Source of the DNA: Hamadaea sp.
Lineage (GTDB): Bacteria > Actinomycetota > Actinomycetes > Mycobacteriales > Micromonosporaceae
Assembly: GCF_013362815.1 (NCBI RefSeq)
Contig: NZ_JABFVK010000037.1
Coordinates: forward strand, 1 to 64,000
DNA length: 64,000 nucleotides
Direction of reading: 5' to 3'
The notes under the pieces were generated by a model. That model did no database searches and had not been told where the DNA came from. It saw only the letters and a program-made list of their open reading frames with translations. A program made the translations under genes and the position numbers. Shown here piece by piece: positions 24,903 to 35,938 of this stretch (its first letter is position 1; every line of letters starts with the position of its first letter).

Positions 24903-25901
24903 TCAGAGTAGTTTGTCGATCTCCGCGAGTTCGGCGTCGGTGAACTCCAGGTTGTCGAGCGCGGCGATGTTCGCCTCGAGCTGGGCGACGCTGGACGCCC
25001 CGATGATCAGGCTCGTCATCCGGGGGTCGCGCAGCGCCCAGGCCAGGGCGAGCTGAGCCAGCGACTGGCCCCGCTGCCGGGCCAGCTCGTTGAGCGCGCT
25101 GACCTGTGCGAGCCGCTCCGGCGTCAGGTCGCTCTCGTTGAGGAAGACACTGGTCGCCACCCGCGAGTCCGCCGGTACGCCGTTCAGGTACCGGTCGGTC
25201 AGCAGACCCTGCGCCAGTGGGGAGAACGCGATGCAGCCCGCGCCCACCTGCTCCAAGGTGTCCAGGAGCCCGTCGTCTTCGATCCAGCGGTTGATCATCG
25301 AGTAGGACGGCTGGTGGATCAGGAGCGGCGTACCGAGGTCGCGGAGGATCGCGGCGGCCTGAGCGGTCTGCTCCGACGTGTACGACGAGATCCCGGCGTA
25401 CAGGGCCTTGCCCGCGCGGACGGCCGCGTCCAGCGCCGTCATCGTCTCCTCCAGCGGCGTGTCCGGGTCGAACCGGTGGCTGTAGAAGATGTCGACGTAA
25501 TCGAGTCCCATGCGGCGCAGCGACTGGTCGAGTGAGGCGGTCAGATACTTGCGCGACCCCCATTCGCCGTACGGCCCGGGCCACATCAGATAACCGGCCT
25601 TCGTGGAGATGATCAACTCGTCCCGGTACGCCGCCAGATCGCTCGCCAGCAGCCGCCCGAACGTCTCCTCGGCGGTCCCGGGCGGCGGACCGTAGTTGTT
25701 CGCCAAGTCGAAGTGCGTGACGCCCAGGTCGAAGGCGCGCAGGACGATGTCCCGCTCGACCTCGTAGGACCGCTGGGCGCCGAAGTTGTGCCAGAGGCCG
25801 AGCGAGATCGCGGGCAACCGGAGGCCACTGCGCCCGGACCGGCGGTAGGTCATGGTGTCGTAACGGTCGGAAGCGGCGGAATAGCCGGCTGGGTAAGTCA
25901 C
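24903..25901 (-). CDS. Aldo/keto reductase (YghZ-like, Kvbeta branch)
   Basis: A 332-residue NADPH-dependent reductase. Catalytic residues are visible in HFDLANNYGPP (Asp and Tyr), STKAGY (Lys) and FYSHRFD (His). WHNFGAQRSYE and NRWIEDDGLLDTLE match YghZ-type L-glyceraldehyde-3-phosphate reductases, which detoxify aldehydes such as methylglyoxal. GTG 25901 is preferred: TAGGGT (minus strand, 25914-25909) is 7 nt upstream. An earlier in-frame GTG at 25910 is possible. Confidence 0.9.
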   Translation of the reverse strand: MTYPAGYSAASDRYDTMTYRRSGRSGLRLPAISLGLWHNFGAQRSYEVERDIVLRAFDLGVTHFDLANNYGPPPGTAEETFGRLLASDLAAYRDELIISTKAGYLMWPGPYGEWGSRKYLTASLDQSLRRMGLDYVDIFYSHRFDPDTPLEETMTALDAAVRAGKALYAGISSYTSEQTAQAAAILRDLGTPLLIHQPSYSMINRWIEDDGLLDTLEQVGAGCIAFSPLAQGLLTDRYLNGVPADSRVATSVFLNESDLTPERLAQVSALNELARQRGQSLAQLALAWALRDPRMTSLIIGASSVAQLEANIAALDNLEFTDAELAEIDKLL

Positions 25902-25977
25902 GATCTTCACCCTAGACCTCGGCCCCGCGGGCCGCCCGGGCCAGCGAAGAGAACGCCTTCGGGTTTAAGGTTCGCCG

Positions 25978-26496
25978 GTGCATGTCGAGTTCATGACGCA
26001 GTCTGACCCGGTCGAGGAACTACGGCTGGTCCGCCGGGAGCTGCAACCGGTGTGGAACCGCCTGGTGTCGAGCGTGGTCCTGGGCGCAATGATCGGCTTG
26101 GTCGTCGGCGGGGTGGCCGCCTGGCGCGACATGGCCGGGCTTGGCTGGGCCTGGCTGGTCATCGCGCCGGTGGTCCTCCTTGCCGTTCGGGTGCCGGGCG
26201 TCTTCCGACTCGAGGGTGCCACGCGCGTCATCGCGAAACGCCGGGCGAGCGAGCAGTTCCGCGCCTTCGCCCTGACGGACCAGGAGATTCGAATCACGAC
26301 GGCGCTCGGTGAACATGCCTACCAATGGCCGGCGATCATTCGGGTCGTAATGCCGCCGGGCTACTACGGGCTCATGAGGGACGACGATGCGCTGGCCTGG
26401 ATCCGCCGGGCGGCGCTCACCCCCGACCAGGACGCTGAGATCGCGGCTTTCCTGGCCGGTCGCGGCCTGCTCGTGCCGACGGCACCGGCCGCCTGA
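25978..26496 (+). CDS. Hypothetical two-TM protein (YcxB-like)
   Basis: A 172-residue protein with two helices (VVLGAMIGLVVGGVAAW and GWAWLVIAPVVLLAVRV) and a soluble C-terminal domain (RAFALTDQEIRITTALGEHAYQW, WPAIIRVVMPPGYYGL) as in YcxB-like proteins. It is organised like the protein at 1747. Function unknown. TAAGGT (25966-25971) is 6 nt before GTG 25978; ATG 25993 is the alternative. Confidence 0.65.
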   Translation: MHVEFMTQSDPVEELRLVRRELQPVWNRLVSSVVLGAMIGLVVGGVAAWRDMAGLGWAWLVIAPVVLLAVRVPGVFRLEGATRVIAKRRASEQFRAFALTDQEIRITTALGEHAYQWPAIIRVVMPPGYYGLMRDDDALAWIRRAALTPDQDAEIAAFLAGRGLLVPTAPAA

Positions 26497-26571
26497 CCAC
26501 CGGCTCGCCGGGAGACATGCGTAACAGCACCGTCATCGGGGCACTGGTACCGTGGCGGGTAGCTGGTACGC

Positions 26572-26694
26572 CCGCGCGGGAGAGTCCGCGTACCCCGGCA
26601 CAGACCGGGCAGAACGGCGCCGAAGGGGCAATTCCTCCCCGGAACCTCTCAGGCACCCGGACCGCGCGGGTCGGCGACGCTGGAGCGCAGGGTG
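26572..26694 (+). ncRNA. Glycine riboswitch aptamer
   Basis: Upstream of gcvP the conserved glycine-aptamer pieces appear in order: GGGAGAGTCC (26578-26587), GCGCCGAAGGGGCAA (26617-26631), CTCCCCGGAACCTCTCAGGCA (split as CTCCCC and CCTCTCAGGCA, 26635-26655) and GACGCTGGAG (26675-26684). I see a single aptamer. In streptomycetes comparable switches turn on glycine cleavage genes when glycine rises, so an activating switch is expected. Confidence 0.9.
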
Positions 26695-26700
26695 GCGACA

Positions 26701-26726
26701 GCGGGGGAGGACGACATCGTCCCCGC
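26701..26726 (+). promoter_or_regulatory. Expression-platform hairpin of the glycine riboswitch
   Basis: GCGGGG (26701-26706) can pair with CCCCGC (26721-26726), competing with an inner GGACG/CGTCC stem. It lies between the aptamer and the gcvP ribosome-binding site (GGAG, 26734-26737). Terminator or sequestering action cannot be told apart here. Confidence 0.5.
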
Positions 26727-26749
26727 CTCCCTTGGAGCAGCAGAAACCC

Positions 26750-29551
<2,802 letters not shown>

Positions 29552-29594
29552 TCGGCCCTGGACGTCGGTCCTGATCGGGCTCAGAACGTCGCGA

Positions 29595-29620
29595 GGCCCG
29601 GCCGTTCGCTCGGCCGGGCC
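29595..29620 (+). terminator. gcvP terminator hairpin
   Basis: GGCCCGGCCG (29595-29604) and CGGCCGGGCC (29611-29620) are exact complements around TTCGCT, 43 bp after the gcvP stop. No T-tract. Confidence 0.75.
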
Positions 29621-29745
29621 ACTGGTCTTCGGTGCTTGGCTGCGTCTTTGGTGCCGTCCCGGTGGGCCTTGTGCGTCCTTCCGGGACTTGTGCTGTTCGG
29701 CGGCCGACGGTCGTTGTCAGCCGGGGGAGTGAGCGGTGGTGCAGG

Positions 29746-29943
29746 TCACGCGAGCGCGTGCACTGCGGGGCCTCGCTGCGGTGCGATCATTCTCCCGTCC
29801 GGGAGCAGCTCGCCGGTGTCCTCGAAGATGATGACGCCGTTGCAGAGGAGGCTCCAGCCCTGCTCCGGAAAGCTGGCGACGACCCGGGCCGCGTCACGGT
29901 CGACGGCGTCGGCGCTCGGGCAGGGCGGTTGGTGCTGGCACAT
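29746..29943 (-). CDS. DUF5999 family small protein
   Basis: A 65-residue protein beginning MCQHQPPCPSADA and containing GWSLLCNGVIIFEDTGEL and PDGRMIAP. This is a short actinobacterial family (DUF5999) found beside many unrelated genes, with an N-terminal C-H-C pattern that might bind metal. Function unknown. GGAG about 9 nt upstream of ATG 29943. It is divergent from pabB; the 213-bp gap between them is less GC-rich and should hold both promoters. Confidence 0.8.
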   Translation of the reverse strand: MCQHQPPCPSADAVDRDAARVVASFPEQGWSLLCNGVIIFEDTGELLPDGRMIAPQRGPAVHALA

Positions 29944-30156
29944 GGGGTGGTCTCCGCTGTGGTTGAGGGGTGATGCCTCGCCACTGTAGTGACGAATCAC
30001 ACGCCCCTGTGGAGTTGGTCACATGAACAGTCACGCACGCTACTACGCCGAACGATGCTATTTCGAGCAAGTAACGCCCCTCACACCCAGTAATCAACCC
30101 TTTGGATGATCCAAGTGAGGCCATTGCTACAAGAGTCCGTCGTACATTCGGTATCC

Positions 30157-31371
30157 ATGCGGGGGCTGACACCTGCGACCGGCGCGCCGGTCGTACCGGC
30201 TCACTGCCGGGCTCACGCACGGCCGGTGGCCCGGCTCGAATGGCGTCCCGGCGACCCGCTTCCAGCCGGTAAGACCGCCGCTGACCTCGTGGAATCCTTC
30301 CTGTCTGAGCGCGGATTGCCGGTGGCCGACCTTGCGGCGGCAGGGTCGGGTGTCGATCTCCCGCACGGCCCCGGCGACATCTGCGGAGCCGCCCTCTACG
30401 TCTCGGCGGCGGCCGGCGCGACCCTCGTCGGCGTGTCCCCCGGACGGCCGACGCCGATCCCCGAAGTGCCCGAAATAGTCGCCATCGTGTACGCGCATTC
30501 GGAATATTCCATAACCCAGAGTAGTGATCTTGGCTTAGATTCGGCGGCAGAGTTCTCCCTCGGACCCTGGATACCCAGTTGGTCGGAGTCTGATCACGCC
30601 GAGGCGGTCGCCGCCGTCCGGGACGCCATCGCCGCCGGCGACGTGTATCAGGTCAACGTCGTCGGGCACGCTGCGGCGGCGTACGCAGGCGATCCGCTGC
30701 CCGCGCTGGAGCGGCTCGCCGGGCTGCGGGGGGCGCACTACGCCGGGCTCATCAGCGGCGACGGGTGGGCGATCGCCTGCGCGTCGCCGGAGACGCTGGT
30801 CCGCGTACGCGCCGGAATTGCGCAGACACGCCCGATCAAGGGGACCGCGAAGGCGACCGAGGAAGGCCGGGCGATGCTGCTCGCCTCGGCCAAGGAACGC
30901 GCCGAGCACGTCATGATCGTGGATCTGGAGCGCAACGACCTAGCGCAGGTGGCCCAGATCGGCAGCGTACGCGTCGAGGAGTTGTTCGCCCTGAAGCATT
31001 GGGGCGACCTGTGGCAGGCGGAGTCGACGGTGACGGCACGGCTGCGTCCCGGCGTCGGCCTGGCCGAACTGCTCCGGGCGGTATGCCCCGGCGGGTCGGT
31101 CACCGGTGCGCCGAAGCTCGCTGCGCTGGCCCAGATCGCCCGGCTCGAACCGGTCGGCCGCGGCGCGAGCATGGGCGCGCTCGGCTGGGTGGGCCGGGAC
31201 GGACTCGATCTGGGGCTGACCATCCGTACGGTGGCTGCCACGCCGGCGCAGCTTCACCTGTGGGCCGGCGGCGGGATCACGTGGGGCAGCGATCCGGCCG
31301 CCGAAGTCGCCGAAGCCGCCGCCAAGGCCGCGCCCATCAAGGCTCTGCTCGGCGCTCAGCCCGCCCGTTGA
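30157..31371 (+). CDS. pabB: Aminodeoxychorismate synthase component I
   Basis: A 404-residue chorismate-binding enzyme. TRPIKGT carries the lysine typical of PabB (anthranilate synthases have PIAGT), so it should make 4-amino-4-deoxychorismate for folate or for a p-aminobenzoate-derived compound. EHVMIVDLERNDL, CPGGSVTGAPK and WAGGGITWGSDP complete the active site. The N-terminal regulatory half is shorter than in typical PabB. No amidotransferase is adjacent. ATG 30157 is chosen (TACATT 8 nt upstream); ATG 30106 is in frame. Confidence 0.87.
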   Translation: MRGLTPATGAPVVPAHCRAHARPVARLEWRPGDPLPAGKTAADLVESFLSERGLPVADLAAAGSGVDLPHGPGDICGAALYVSAAAGATLVGVSPGRPTPIPEVPEIVAIVYAHSEYSITQSSDLGLDSAAEFSLGPWIPSWSESDHAEAVAAVRDAIAAGDVYQVNVVGHAAAAYAGDPLPALERLAGLRGAHYAGLISGDGWAIACASPETLVRVRAGIAQTRPIKGTAKATEEGRAMLLASAKERAEHVMIVDLERNDLAQVAQIGSVRVEELFALKHWGDLWQAESTVTARLRPGVGLAELLRAVCPGGSVTGAPKLAALAQIARLEPVGRGASMGALGWVGRDGLDLGLTIRTVAATPAQLHLWAGGGITWGSDPAAEVAEAAAKAAPIKALLGAQPAR

Positions 31372-31433
31372 TCATGAACCTCGGGGCGCGACACGCCGGT
31401 CGGGTGGGACCTTAGGTTCATGATCAACGGGAG
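31367..31433. terminator. TAGGTTCATGATCAAC-family hairpin, copy 1
   Basis: GTTGATCATGAACCT (31367-31381) pairs perfectly with 31414-31428. It overlaps the pabB stop and ends two bases before the opposing vWA stop, a likely bidirectional terminator. 31381-31433 aligns with 50711-50763 without gaps and with six mismatches. Confidence 0.8.
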
Positions 31434-31434
31434 G

Positions 31435-33216
31435 CTAACGGACGCCGAAGATGGCCTTCTGCATGACGGGCGTGATGTCGTAGGAGCCTCGCGAGACCAG
31501 CGGCGCGGGGGCGTTCGGGGTGGAGGCCGACGAGATCTGCGAGAGGACCTTGCCGTTGGCGTCCTGCCCGAGCGCGATCGTCACGATGGTGACCGGCCGC
31601 TTCGGGTCGCCCTTCTTCAGCTTGTCGAGCAGCTGCGCCAGTTTGAGGTTCTTCTCCTGGTCGTCGTTGGCCCCGTCGGTCAGCAGCACCACCATGTTGG
31701 CGGCGTCGGGCACGTACTTCGCCTGCACCGCCGTGTAGGCGGCCAGCACGGCCTCGTACATGCCGGTGTTGCCGCCGGCCTTCAGCTCGCCGATGGCCGA
31801 CTTCAGCTTCGATTCCCGGGTGCCGCCGTCCATCTCGTCGCTGAGCGGGCCGAGCGGCACGTTCTCGACGTAGGACTTGCTCCCCGACTTGTTCGACGAG
31901 AACGACCACAGGCCGGCGTTGCCCTTGCCCTGGAAGACCGATAGCGCCTGCTTGGCCGCCTCCTTGGTCAGGTCGAGTTTGGACTTGCCGAGGCCCGGCA
32001 CCTCCGCGCCCATCGAGCCGGAGACGTCGAGGACGAACAAGGCGTTGGTGAGCCGGGTCAGCGCCGTCCAGGTGTTGATGGTGTCGTTGACCGCGTCGGT
32101 CAGCAGTACGCCGCGGGGCAGCGCGGTCAGCGTCGAGATCACGCCGTTGTCCTGCGTGAAGTCCGCGCCCGGCTTACGGTTGGCGTCCCGGTAACCGGCG
32201 TTCTGGAAGACCGCCCGGCCGTCGGTGCGGACGTAGCGGAGGAAGGCCCGGGCGACCGCCTGCTTCGGCTTCTGCACCCAGTCGGCGTTGTCGAGCACGA
32301 GGTAGGGGTTGTCCGCCTCGATGTTGCTCTTCGGGTAGATCGCGACGAGCGGCGAGTTGGGGTGGGCCTTGTTATGGGCCAGCACCTCCTGCTCCAGCGC
32401 CGGGAAGGCCGAGACGTAGGTCAGCCCGCCTTCGCCGCCCTGGCCGCCCTTGGAGTCGAACTCGTCCATGATCGCGCCGGTGTCGTCGGCCTTGACCTCG
32501 AGCACCGTCTTCAGCTTGAGCAGGCCCTGCCGCTCGGTGTCGGAGACGTCCTGGTCGTCGTCGCGGTCGATGATCGCCGAGAGGGCGAGCAGACCCGGCG
32601 TCGACTGGCCGGGGTCGGTCATCCCGAGCTTGAACTCGCCCCAGCTCTTGCCGTAGGCGTTCCAGCCCTTCACGGCCGCCTGGTCGAGGACGGAGGACCA
32701 GTCGACCTTGCCCGAGGGCCAGCCGAGCGCCTGGGCCATCGCCTTCGGCATCGCGAGCACGACCGGCGACCGGGCGACGCTCGGCTGCAGGTCGGGCAGG
32801 ATGGCTTCGGCGTCGCCGGTCTGGGCGCTGCGGAACCACGCGCTCGACTCGGGCACCCAGACGTCGGGCTGCTGGCCCAGCTCGCTCGGCCACACGCCGG
32901 ACAGGGCATTGGCGACCTTGTTCGAGTCGGCCGGGGTCACGGTCACCTTGCCGCAGTGGCCGTCCACGTTTGGGCTGGTGGCGGCCCAGGTCTTGCCGAG
33001 CTCCTCAAGCAGCGGCGCGGTCGACGGCGCCGCGACGATGGTCGCGGTCACATCGCCGGAGCAGCGGTCGGCCAGGAAGTTCTGGTAGCCGTACACGCCT
33101 CCTCCGGCGGCGACCGCCACCAGGACGGGCACGAGGATGAACAGCGCGGTGCGGCCGCTGCGGCGAGGAGTGCTGCGGCGGTGCGACCGGACGGCGGCGG
33201 AGCGACCGTTCGGCAT
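31435..33216 (-). CDS. Membrane-anchored substrate-binding and vWA domain protein
   Basis: A 593-residue protein: basic N-terminus, one helix (ALFILVPVLVAVAAGGGVYG), a periplasmic-binding-like domain of about 330 residues (DVTATIVAAPSTAPLLEELG, QPDVWVPESSAW, SPVVLAMPKAMA) and a C-terminal von Willebrand A domain with the MIDAS motif DVSGSMG, a threonine in GGNTGMYEA and DGANDD. It probably binds a ligand outside the cell. GGAGG is 8 nt before ATG 33216. Function of this fusion, common in actinomycetes, is unknown. Confidence 0.87.
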   Translation of the reverse strand: MPNGRSAAVRSHRRSTPRRSGRTALFILVPVLVAVAAGGGVYGYQNFLADRCSGDVTATIVAAPSTAPLLEELGKTWAATSPNVDGHCGKVTVTPADSNKVANALSGVWPSELGQQPDVWVPESSAWFRSAQTGDAEAILPDLQPSVARSPVVLAMPKAMAQALGWPSGKVDWSSVLDQAAVKGWNAYGKSWGEFKLGMTDPGQSTPGLLALSAIIDRDDDQDVSDTERQGLLKLKTVLEVKADDTGAIMDEFDSKGGQGGEGGLTYVSAFPALEQEVLAHNKAHPNSPLVAIYPKSNIEADNPYLVLDNADWVQKPKQAVARAFLRYVRTDGRAVFQNAGYRDANRKPGADFTQDNGVISTLTALPRGVLLTDAVNDTINTWTALTRLTNALFVLDVSGSMGAEVPGLGKSKLDLTKEAAKQALSVFQGKGNAGLWSFSSNKSGSKSYVENVPLGPLSDEMDGGTRESKLKSAIGELKAGGNTGMYEAVLAAYTAVQAKYVPDAANMVVLLTDGANDDQEKNLKLAQLLDKLKKGDPKRPVTIVTIALGQDANGKVLSQISSASTPNAPAPLVSRGSYDITPVMQKAIFGVR

Positions 33217-33366
33217 GTCGGGTGCCTCCGAGGGGGTGGCGGGGCTCAAGCGGGGTTTAAGCGGGTCTCCGGGGTGGGACTGGGGTGAGACCCGGCACAG
33301 TCTAGGGGGTTACCAGAGGGTTGCGCTGTGCTGGGAGACCATCTTGTGATCACCGGTCACCCGCTG

Positions 33367-34533
33367 TCAGAGCACGATCACATCCGGATGCGGATGGCGG
33401 AGGAACTCGTGATGGGAGATGTCCCACCCGTACGCCCCGGTGTTCGCGAAGACGAGCAGGTCACCGACGCGCAGCCGGTCGACGCGTACGCCGCGGGCGA
33501 GCACGTCCCGGGGCGTGCACAGCTCCCCGACGGCGTCGACGGCGACCCCGCCGATCTCGGGGCGCTCCCACGGATGCGGCCAGTCGTCGACGCGTACGAC
33601 GGTGAACGGGTGGCTGTAGCCCCACGCGGCGGGGAGCCGGAAGTGATGGGTGCCGCCGCGGAGCACTGCGAACCACCGCCCGTGGGTCTGCTTGAGGTCG
33701 AGCACCTCGGTGGCGTACCAGCCGGAGGGGGCGGCGAGGAAGCGGCCGGGTTCGAAGGCGAGTTCGACGCCGTCCGGCAGATCCAGCGCCGTCCAGTCCA
33801 GGGCCGCGAGATCGAAGGCACGATCCGGATCGTCGTAGGAGATGCCGAAGCCGCCGCCGACGTTCACATAGCGGAGCTCGATGCCCAGTTCGGCCGCCGT
33901 ACGCCGGGACCAGGCGACCGCGTCGGTGGTGAACTCGGCGTACGCGGCGGCGTCGAGGGAGTTGCTGACGGCGTGCAGGTGAAATCCGCACACCGGTACG
34001 CCCAGGGAAGCGGCCAACGCGGCCACCGACGCCAGCTGCGTCTCGTCGATGCCGAACGGAGTCGGCGTACCGGTCATGGCATGGGAACCGGCCGGTCCGG
34101 CGATTGCCCGGTTGACTCGGAGCGCGACGCGCATCGCCGGGGGGAGTGGGCCGAGGGCGGCCAGCCGTCGCAATTCCAGCGCGCTTTCCACGTGCAGCGT
34201 CAGCTCGGTCGTCCGGGCGGCGTCGACGGCGGCCGCCAGTTCGGCCGGGGTCTTGGCCGGTCCGCCGAACGCGAGCCGGCGAGCCGACGCGGACAGAGCC
34301 AGCTGAAGTTCGCCGCCGGAAGCGACTTCCAAGCCGTCGGCGGCGGCCGCGAAGGCACCGGCTACCGCGGGATGCCCGTTCGCCTTCATCGCGTAGTACA
34401 GCGTCGCTCCCGGCGGCAGCGCAGCGCGTACCGCGGCGACCCGTTCCCGGGCGACGCCGGTGTCGTAGACGTACGCACACACGGGTCGCGCCGCCGCGGC
34501 GAGCGCCGAAACCACGCTGTCAGGCAGGCTCAT
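33367..34533 (-). CDS. Type III PLP-dependent decarboxylase (Orn/Lys/DAP type)
   Basis: A 388-residue alanine-racemase-fold enzyme. LYYAMKANGHPAV carries the PLP lysine; CGFHLHAVSNS, VNVGGGFGISY and LAFEPGRFLAA bind the phosphate and ring; VGELCTPRDVLA provides the conserved cysteine and aspartate region and ANTGAYGWDISHHEF the tyrosine. It should make a diamine or a similar amine building block for the siderophore. It overlaps the synthetase gene upstream by 14 bases and is last in the three-gene operon. Confidence 0.87.
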   Translation of the reverse strand: MSLPDSVVSALAAAARPVCAYVYDTGVARERVAAVRAALPPGATLYYAMKANGHPAVAGAFAAAADGLEVASGGELQLALSASARRLAFGGPAKTPAELAAAVDAARTTELTLHVESALELRRLAALGPLPPAMRVALRVNRAIAGPAGSHAMTGTPTPFGIDETQLASVAALAASLGVPVCGFHLHAVSNSLDAAAYAEFTTDAVAWSRRTAAELGIELRYVNVGGGFGISYDDPDRAFDLAALDWTALDLPDGVELAFEPGRFLAAPSGWYATEVLDLKQTHGRWFAVLRGGTHHFRLPAAWGYSHPFTVVRVDDWPHPWERPEIGGVAVDAVGELCTPRDVLARGVRVDRLRVGDLLVFANTGAYGWDISHHEFLRHPHPDVIVL

Positions 34534-35938
34534 GCAGCGGATTCTCCATCGGGACGTAGATGTCGCCGCGCGCCGGGTCGAGCCGCATCCGAACCAGCGC
34601 CTTGTGCGGCACGGTCGGCGCGGTCAGGAACGCGTGGTCGGCCTTGGCCGGGTCCGGCCGCGTGGAGCTGAGGTCGTCGTAGATTTCGTCGACCACGCGG
34701 CGGATGGCCGTCCACGCCCCGGGTGGATCGCCGAGGGCGTGCACCACCTCGGACAAGTGCGCCTGGAACGCCGTGTACGCCACCTTCGCGAGCAGCACGG
34801 TGTCGTCGTCGGTGCCGACCACCGAGCCTGGCCAGAGCTCGACGGCTACCCCGGCCTTCGCGAGCCGCCCACGGTGGAGCCGCAGCCCGGCCAGGTCGCG
34901 CAGGACCAACCGGGACGGCCGCCCGTCGACGAACGTCACGAGGCAGTTCTGCAGATGCGCCTCCAGGCCGACGCCGAACCGGGTGACCATCCCCAGCACC
35001 GGGGTCAGCAGCCGGCGGGCGTACTGCTCGGCGAAGGCCGTCGCGGTCAGTCCCGAGCGCGCGAGCAGCAACTTCGCGATCGACTCGCCGGTGATCGGGT
35101 CGAGCGCGGCCAACGCGATCGCGGGCACCGGATGTTCGCCGGACGCCATGGGCGGCAACGGCTCGCGCAGGATCGCCGACAGGTCGCGGCCCGAGCCCAG
35201 CGTCGACGCCGCCCCGGCCGGCTCGCGCAGCAACACCGCCCGGTCGTCGCACTCGGCCAGCAGCGGTGGCAGCACCGCCGACAGCGCGGGGCCGTTGCGC
35301 GTACTGGCGATCGAGATCGTCCGGCGGGTCGAGGTGATCTGCACGTCCAGCGACACCTTCAGGTAGCCGACCGGCGTCCACAGTGTCCGGACTGCGGCGG
35401 TCACGCTCGCGGGCAGGCTCGCGTCGAGCACCGGCAGCTGCGGGTATCGCTCGCGTACGACGCCCAGCTGCCACTCGTGCACCGGCTGGGCCCGATGACC
35501 GCGCGGTGCGGCCACCCCGAGCCGCTCACCCAGATCGTCTCCGACATGAGCATCAACTGGTACGCCGACGAAGCGAACGGTGGTGCCCGGGCTTTCCAGG
35601 TCGTGCGCCTCGGCGTCGGTACGCGTCCAGCCCAGCCGGGTCCGCCCGCACGGGTGCAGATTGTGACCCTCCGTGGCCAGCTGCTCCAGGCGTACCACTT
35701 GATCGTCGGAAGCCTGCTTCTCGACCAGCGTGAGCAGGTCCGGAGCGCCCGACGCGCGGGCCTGGTCGTCGGCCTCGGCCCGGCGGCGGTACGCGAGCGC
35801 CAGCTTGCCCACGGCGTCGTCGAGCTCGGCCCGCAGCGGCGCGGTCACCTGCTCGGGCTGCAGACCCTCCCGCCGGAGCGCGGCGACGAGCTTGCCCTCG
35901 ACGGCCGCGGCCGCCCGGTCCTCGAAGTCCGTCATCAC
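34520..35938 (-). CDS. IucA/IucC family siderophore synthetase (second)
   Basis: A 472-residue NIS synthetase, which activates a carboxylate with ATP and joins it to an amine or alcohol. The ATP site shows GHNLHPCGRTRLGW, and later VSLDVQITSTRRTIS and GLEAHLQNCLVTFVDGRPSRLVLRDLAG, which are family signatures. It is shorter than typical members (about 580-620), mostly at the N-terminus. Four-base overlap with the first synthetase implies coupling. Confidence 0.9.
   Translation of the reverse strand: MMTDFEDRAAAAVEGKLVAALRREGLQPEQVTAPLRAELDDAVGKLALAYRRRAEADDQARASGAPDLLTLVEKQASDDQVVRLEQLATEGHNLHPCGRTRLGWTRTDAEAHDLESPGTTVRFVGVPVDAHVGDDLGERLGVAAPRGHRAQPVHEWQLGVVRERYPQLPVLDASLPASVTAAVRTLWTPVGYLKVSLDVQITSTRRTISIASTRNGPALSAVLPPLLAECDDRAVLLREPAGAASTLGSGRDLSAILREPLPPMASGEHPVPAIALAALDPITGESIAKLLLARSGLTATAFAEQYARRLLTPVLGMVTRFGVGLEAHLQNCLVTFVDGRPSRLVLRDLAGLRLHRGRLAKAGVAVELWPGSVVGTDDDTVLLAKVAYTAFQAHLSEVVHALGDPPGAWTAIRRVVDEIYDDLSSTRPDPAKADHAFLTAPTVPHKALVRMRLDPARGDIYVPMENPLHEPA

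Noticed and set aside
22735-25584. A 949-codon minus-strand frame
   Set aside because: It crosses the mannosyltransferase, SanA and reductase genes and a terminator hairpin; composition is that of antisense.
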